Below are positions 58,491 to 64,000 of a stretch of 64,000 bases of DNA, in pieces. Numbering within the stretch: position 1 is the first letter of the stretch; each line of letters opens with the position of its first letter. This stretch comes from Armillaria gallica (taxonomy: Eukaryota; Basidiomycota; Agaricomycetes; Agaricales; Physalacriaceae). The DNA lies in NCBI GenBank assembly GCA_037576215.1, contig JBANDB010000009.1:1-64000 (forward strand). Direction: 5' to 3'. The notes under the pieces are model-generated. The model did not search any database. It was not told the origin of the DNA and saw nothing but the letters and a program-made list of their open reading frames with translations. The position numbers and the translations under genes were made by a program.

Positions 58491-61400
58491 AGTGTCGCAC
58501 CGTATCATGATCTACTTGTGTGATAAAGATACCTTTAAATGATATGTTTTACCTATGATTCCCGCCAGCAGATAGTTGTCGAAGGGATATACCAGGGCTT
58601 ATTTTTCGTAGTACTTGCGATATGCAGTTTTGCTAGCCTATTTTCAAGACCTCCACGTGAATTGATCATAAATCCCTGCAGATCTTTACTTTCACAACGA
58701 AAATCAGGTTTTAATCAGCGCAAGGAGAGTTGGCGATGAGGAAGAGAAGACATGGACGGACTGGCTACTCTACGAGAATGGAATGTGCGAAAAGTCAATA
58801 GGGTCCCAACCTCGTCAATCAAAAATCAGGGTACTTTTCCCGTCACCTGGTTGATGTTCGAGGTTCAACCTCAGCGGTGAAAAAAGCTAGATAGTAAAGC
58901 ACTCACGTGGATAAATGGATCCGTACACTCAGCTTCCTCTCATTGACATCGCTGGATCCAAAAGCAGAGCGAAGGTATAAGAGATGGGGAACATTGAATT
59001 TGAGTCGCCTCGCATCCAAGAAGAGAAAGTCAATCAGAAGTTGAATGTACACAGATCAGTACCCGGATCGGGAACCACCACTGACAAGACATAACAAGGG
59101 GTGCGAAGATGAGCACAGAAATTTCATCAGGGCTTCCGTCCGAAAATGATAACTAAAAATTATCCTGTTCCACCAGGACCGCGCATAAGACTCCTCTGGA
59201 CTTGAACCAGAACGCTGAGCAGCCCACTACCATTGATCCATGATGGTGTATACAAACTGCGCAATGGGATTCCAAACTCGGAGAACTTACAAACATGAAC
59301 TCGCTTGGAAGTATAAGGAAACGAACCGCAGATCAAGTACCCACTATGAAACGGAGGAGTGCAATGAGCTCCAATCCTTCGCCAAAAAGAAGGACACCGG
59401 CTTACCATGCACTGCTATCACTTGGGATTGACCCTTGATCATATATACATTTATCGTTGAATGAGGTCAACATTAAAGTAACAGCCCAATCTATTGAATC
59501 TTCATGTACAACGTGGGTAGCCAGCTTATCACTGGACGGCATTTACAATCGAGGGTTGCCAATGGAGCTCTATGCGCTCCGCGTGGAAAGAAAAGACGAT
59601 CTGTAAGGAAAACCTCATGAGAGCGGGGGAATCTGACGAAGACGGTGGAAAAGTCAGTCTGGAGCCTTACTCTCGCGAATAGCCCTTACGCGAGATACAG
59701 AAGACACTGCTGTTGTGGTGACATCCTAAGTGAGGCTTATAAGATGCAAATCAGAAGGAGATGGCGAACGACTTACTGGGCCTGTTACGATGAAGTCCGG
59801 GACACTAAAGATGTGATGGAGCGACTGACTGTTGGACGAGGGTGATGTCATTGATGTCAAACGTGCTGTGCATGAAATACAGCGACATCAAAACGGGAAA
59901 AACCTGCCTGAATAGGGATCAATGTTATTTTCGACGCATAATCCCACGAGAGTAGGGATTTTCTCACCCTGATAGCATATGATGACGAGAAGGGCCCAGT
60001 CGTATACTGGGAAATACGACGATCTGTCGATCGTGGAACAAAGCAAACACAAGGCTCACGCAAAGGCTTACGTACATTTGAGGACAGAGCTATTGATCGT
60101 CAACTGAAATCCTGTCGCCCCTTCAAGAACGAGGGCCTCTTGTTTGGTGGAGAGCCTTCGGCGAAGAGCAAGAGTGTCTTTACTGTGGGATGCTATTATT
60201 GATTTAATTATCGCAAATATACAAGGAGAAATTAGCTTGACGAAGGTGACTGTACCTTGACTGATCGATGTTTAAGATTAACATCGCGGCTTTCGCTGAA
60301 GGTTCGATGGAGTAGTAGAGGCATCATAGGCGGACAAGTGGTTGCGTACGTCCCCCTTCTCCGAGCTTAGCATGGATGGAGTTAGAAGAAAAAAACTTAG
60401 GAATTGGGATGGCGGAGAGCTAGTGCGTGATACTCTTCGCCAAACCAGAACGCAAAGAAGAATATAACTCCAAAAATCGAGACAGATGGTGCCCGGTGTT
60501 GCACACGCAACAAGAAGCGAGAACGAAGGCGGGTCTGATGGAGTATTGGTTCTGCGGGAGGAAAATTAGTGCTGGAGGTATATTCACCAGAAATAGTCCA
60601 CGGTCATCCGTGTGAACGACCAAAGAGTAAGGAGAAGACAACTAGTCCGGCTTCCGTTGATGATGGGACACGCTGAATCAGACGGGTGTCAACAGCGCCG
60701 CTCAAGCCAAACATCGCTGAAAAGAGTGAGATTAAGAAAAAAAGGACGAAAGAGTTACGAGGAGTGTACAAAGAGGATAACAGTAACATCGGGTTTGTTA
60801 TTCGGACGGTGGGAGCGTTGGTCCGGTCCGGTTCCTCCGCGACCACGTGTGCTCTAGGGCAGGTTTCGGAGGCTTTGCCGTACATTCCCGCTGTTCGTAG
60901 CCTACCCTTGCACTATACCATCCATTTACCTAGCGAACCCCGTGGTTCCAACGATCGTAGAGGCAGTCGTATCGCAGGGACCCCATCAGGTACAGGTAGT
61001 AAGCACAGACCACGGGATCTCAGATTACAGGACCGCGCAGAAGGCATCTCAAGTACATGGTAGCGTTTAATTAGAAAATGCAGAAATACAATCGAAGATG
61101 TGGCACGGTGAGTGGGAAAAGCCGTTGTTTTATCAAAGGATCCCAATACGCAATGAAGCAAGAGAGGATTTGACGTTGTCGTGCCTTAGGCCTTATTCAA
61201 CATCCCTGTATAAATTGAAGGCAGATTTGGAAGAGGAGGCGTGTGACGACATCAACGGAGATGTATGCGGAAGAGCACTGTTCCTCAGTGGGCAATGAGC
61301 GTTGCAGAAAAGAGAGCCGCATACCTTGTTCCAATGAGCGCCCTGAAAGCTAGTCAAGGTTCAAGTCCTCTTTCCTTATCCTGCGTCGTTGTCGTTGAAA

Positions 61401-62160
61401 CTATATCCATGTTGCGACCGCTGTGGACGAGATCAGAGGTCAAGACGTCCTGTTGGTCCTTATGAGTAAAACGGTGTCGTCGAGGTCCATTTCCGTACCA
61501 TAACAACTGGAAACGCCAGCTCCCGTAATGTTCCTGCTACTTCGAAGCCTCGCACCTATTAAATGCGAGGGTCCTTCGGCTGAATAAGAACCCTTGTCCT
61601 AAGTTTCCTCAGGTCGGTGTACTCGGCAATGAATGAACGCCGTTAAGAGAGTACCAGGGGGGTACTTCGTGGCGACACTTACGAGTTCGCCGTTGATTGG
61701 CATGGATAGAAATGGTGATTTCATAGCTGGGTTAGTGTCGTCAGATCGGCATGCAGGTGGGTCAAGGCGGACGGTGCCCGACTCAGCTTCTTCCACGGTC
61801 AACGACAACACCAACAATGACGGAGATGATATCTCCTGACTTTATTCCACAGCTGGCGCCGTGCCCGGTAGTACGACCCTCGACGTGCTTCTAGTCACCG
61901 GCTCTCATGTTCGGATTAGTATTTCTATAAGATCCGGATTCTGAACGAGAGAAAGAATGATGGACGGGATATTTGAAGTTGTTTCCGATTCAGGCAGCAT
62001 CCAGATATTAAGGCCGCTGTGGCAAAGTAAGCAGGAGAAGAAAGAAACATTACGATTTTGATGGTGGTGGTCTGAATCGTGAAATTGACCGGCCGGTAAC
62101 CAAACTTGACATCACCGGCAGCGTGGGCCGAAAGTCCGAAATCCACCCTTGCCCATCATC
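58491..62160. other. Gene-poor stretch with traces of the S1/S2 repeat
   Basis: The part at about 59890-59990 is similar to 53675-53900 (GGGAAAAACCTGCCTGAATAG; GGGATTTTCTCACC). A plus frame at 60686-61063 (125 codons) contains SEALPYIPAVRSLPLHY, which reads like protein, but it has no partner exon I can identify. The other frames (61633-61839 plus, 61599-61817 minus) oppose each other. No gene is called. Confidence 0.3.
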
Positions 62161-63110
62161 ATGACATACGGCAAATCGCTGCCACCGCCGCGAAGCTCAA
62201 ACGCGATATCTTCTAGCTCTCATTTGGCTCCTCAGCTTCAATACTACGAAAACATTGAACGCAGAGTCCACGAGACTAGTCTGTTATATCCCGGTAGGTT
62301 ACTAGTATTTCTTCCTCGCACATTTCTTTCATTGTCTTGTTCTGCAACAAATGCCGACAGTTACTCAGTTCCAAGGCAGATTACGGAGGGAGTTCATGTT
62401 TGTTCCTTACTACACTGAACAGTCTCCGAATACCCGTTCGCTTAGCGCTTATCAAGCAACAGCAGCCTCGTCATCTTGGTGCGTCTCGGTAGTTCTTTAT
62501 CTTACAATACCTACTCTGCTTTGCTGAGCGTCGTACCGAACGACGAGGACGGCGTACTGTGGTGTAAGGAGAAGAATATCATCATTCACCGAGTACATTT
62601 CAAGAAGCCGGCACATTGTACTATCGACGTGGATAAATGGGTGAGGATACGGTCACCTCCGAAATATCGAGTAGGCTGGTCGTTATTTACGGGACCGCCA
62701 GAGTTTACGGCCATTGGGTCGTCGAGTCAAATGAGTTGCAGGATGATGTGGGAGGATTTCAGGGATAAAGTGAGTCTCTGTATTTTATTTCGTGATCTGG
62801 GGTAACGTTCTCTGCAGGGATGCGTAGGCAGAGGATCACATCACCGCGTAGGTCGGTTTGCACCCGTACAGTCACACCGATTTGATGATTTTCGAAGCGC
62901 ATCGAAGTGCATATGGGAAACCATCAGCCGCCGTGGGATAATTGGCGGGAGATGTGCTCTACGACTCCTGCAGACTATAGTGGGCATCATTTCGATCGAC
63001 TGGACAGCTGTGAGCGGGTAATCGACTTCGTATTCCAAGTTATTTCTATACTGATGCTTAGACTTAGAGTTTTTTCTGCGGTGTAATGCTGATCCATCCT
63101 TTTCCACTTT
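62161..63110 (+). pseudogene. Membrane-anchored repeat protein, copy 2, decayed
   Basis: Paralogue of 36506-38029 with the same exon order: 62161-62293 (133 nt in both), about 62520-62770, 62818-62847, 62898-63017 and 63068 onward. CVSTTP-type motifs persist (MCSTTPADYSGHHFD). Damage differs from copy 1: the intron 1 acceptor CAG is CAA and the intron 2 donor GTGAG is GGGAG. About 170 bp coding the membrane span is deleted, 4 bp is lost at SNE, and about 30 bp is lost at the C-terminus (GTAATG|CTGATCC). It carries no transposon where copy 1 has one. Without the membrane span and splice sites it cannot make the ancestral protein. Confidence 0.65.
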
Positions 63111-64000
63111 AGACGCTCAATCGTGCTAGCGTTACATCAGTAGCCGCGTTTTTTGGTTTCTCGTCACTATGACCTCCTATTCTTCAGTTTGATCCTGGCA
63201 TTCTTAGTACCCTCTTCTGTGCCGTTTCTTTGTTTATCACGGTAGAGTAGCGCTCGTCTTGTTGTGCTTCATGCTAATTACATGTGCTGCTAGTGTCGGT
63301 AACTGGACAATTTCAACAGCCATAATGGATTGGCCGTCGGAATCATTGGCGTATTCGAAGTTTCAGAATGCTTTGTCTTGCTCTCTCAATGACTGGATAC
63401 CTCCGTTCATGTCTTTGAATTTCGAGGCGCTTCTTAGAATAGGGTACGAATCCTTCTTGTCGGCTCCGCGCATTTCTCACTGAGAAACGGATCACGATGA
63501 GGACACACATATAGCCAGGTCGTCACGATGTTCTCGGTTTGTGGTGCATACGTCATGTTTTGAAGTCCTATTGCTGGTATGTATCTCACACATGTTCCGT
63601 CGCATTCCTGATACCTGATTCTTGATTTAGCTGTCTCTGCTTCAACCTGATCTATATGGTTCCACTTGATATTGCTATCTAACATTACCTTGGCCACTCA
63701 ATGGACCAGTTTCGCCCTTTCGGCTTCGAAGCAAGGCACAGCACTCAGCGGCTCAGACGAAACCTATGGGTCCACGTCGCTTCTGACCTTCAACATCCTC
63801 AGTGCCAACGTCTCGCCGGTGAAAGAGAGGAACTCTAACAAATGCTCTTCGATCCCTTGTTGGGATATTCGTCAAGTCTTTCTTCCATCGACTACTTGTA
63901 GTAGGTTCGGTCGCGAAGAACAGACCGTCTGACTATATATGATACTAGGTTTATCCTGTACTGGTGCGGTCCGATGTTTTCTTTGTTCACGTCCATCAGT
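63111..64000. other. Right edge, no gene recognised
   Basis: Plus-strand frames at 63259-63483 (74 codons) and 63666-63932 (88 codons) are open without a recognisable motif. They could be exons of a gene that continues beyond the window. Confidence 0.25.

Noticed and set aside
61345..61375. B-box-like GGTTCAAGTCC
   Set aside because: No A box or complementary acceptor at a suitable distance.
1..64000. CRISPR arrays, operons or bacterial-type promoters
   Set aside because: The intron-rich genes and telomere show a eukaryotic chromosome end. No regularly spaced direct repeats of CRISPR type were seen.

Overview
The window starts on a chromosome end: positions 1-128 are uninterrupted CCCTAA telomere repeat, and the rest reads inward through a subtelomere. 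It is fungal DNA, most likely from an Agaricomycete (mushroom-type basidiomycete). The recognisable genes are cut by many 47-63 nt GT-AG introns with CTNAY-like branch sites. Their protein families are typical of Agaricomycetes: a Zn2Cys6 factor whose 'NVVEP.EKY.TRAEYDELKAR' tail follows the cluster, an 'LPSI.E.FPEH' C2H2 factor, an F-box protein, a metacaspase, and a 'CSTTPAD..GHHFD' membrane-protein family. The species cannot be told from the sequence.

Layout. 1-268: telomere, then a dense cluster of perfect palindromes. 269-3710: GC-richer subtelomere with no convincing gene. 3711-4396: a non-autonomous hAT-type element with a perfect 8-bp target duplication. About 4800-31000: a gene-poor mosaic of decayed segmental duplications. 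It contains four copies of an intron-bearing tRNA-Gly(UCC)-like gene (one structurally good), three copies of an unassigned two-exon protein module, two tandem units of about 2.4 kb, a degraded CACTG-type miniature element, and an array of six small hairpins at 11592-11793.

From 31 kb inward real genes appear: a Zn2Cys6 transcription factor with a one-base frameshift (31187-31947), a membrane-anchored repeat protein interrupted by a 377-bp CACTG element (36506-38029), an F-box gene carrying a frameshift and a nonsense codon (39607-41018), a metacaspase with eleven introns (46513-47884), a two-finger C2H2 factor (57685-58490), and a second, differently broken copy of the membrane protein (62161-63110). 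Between them lies another segmental duplication (about 42.4-45.6 kb and 51.0-55.1 kb) with unassigned exons on the minus strand; a 0.7-kb terminal-inverted-repeat element sits in the second copy.

The genes do not form a pathway. What joins them is location: a subtelomere where genes and a tRNA are duplicated, invaded by small DNA transposons and lost. Several pairs of paralogues inside the window show the mutations directly, including an empty site for one transposon. Exon boundaries were assigned by eye from splice consensus, reading phase and paralogue comparison; no database was searched.
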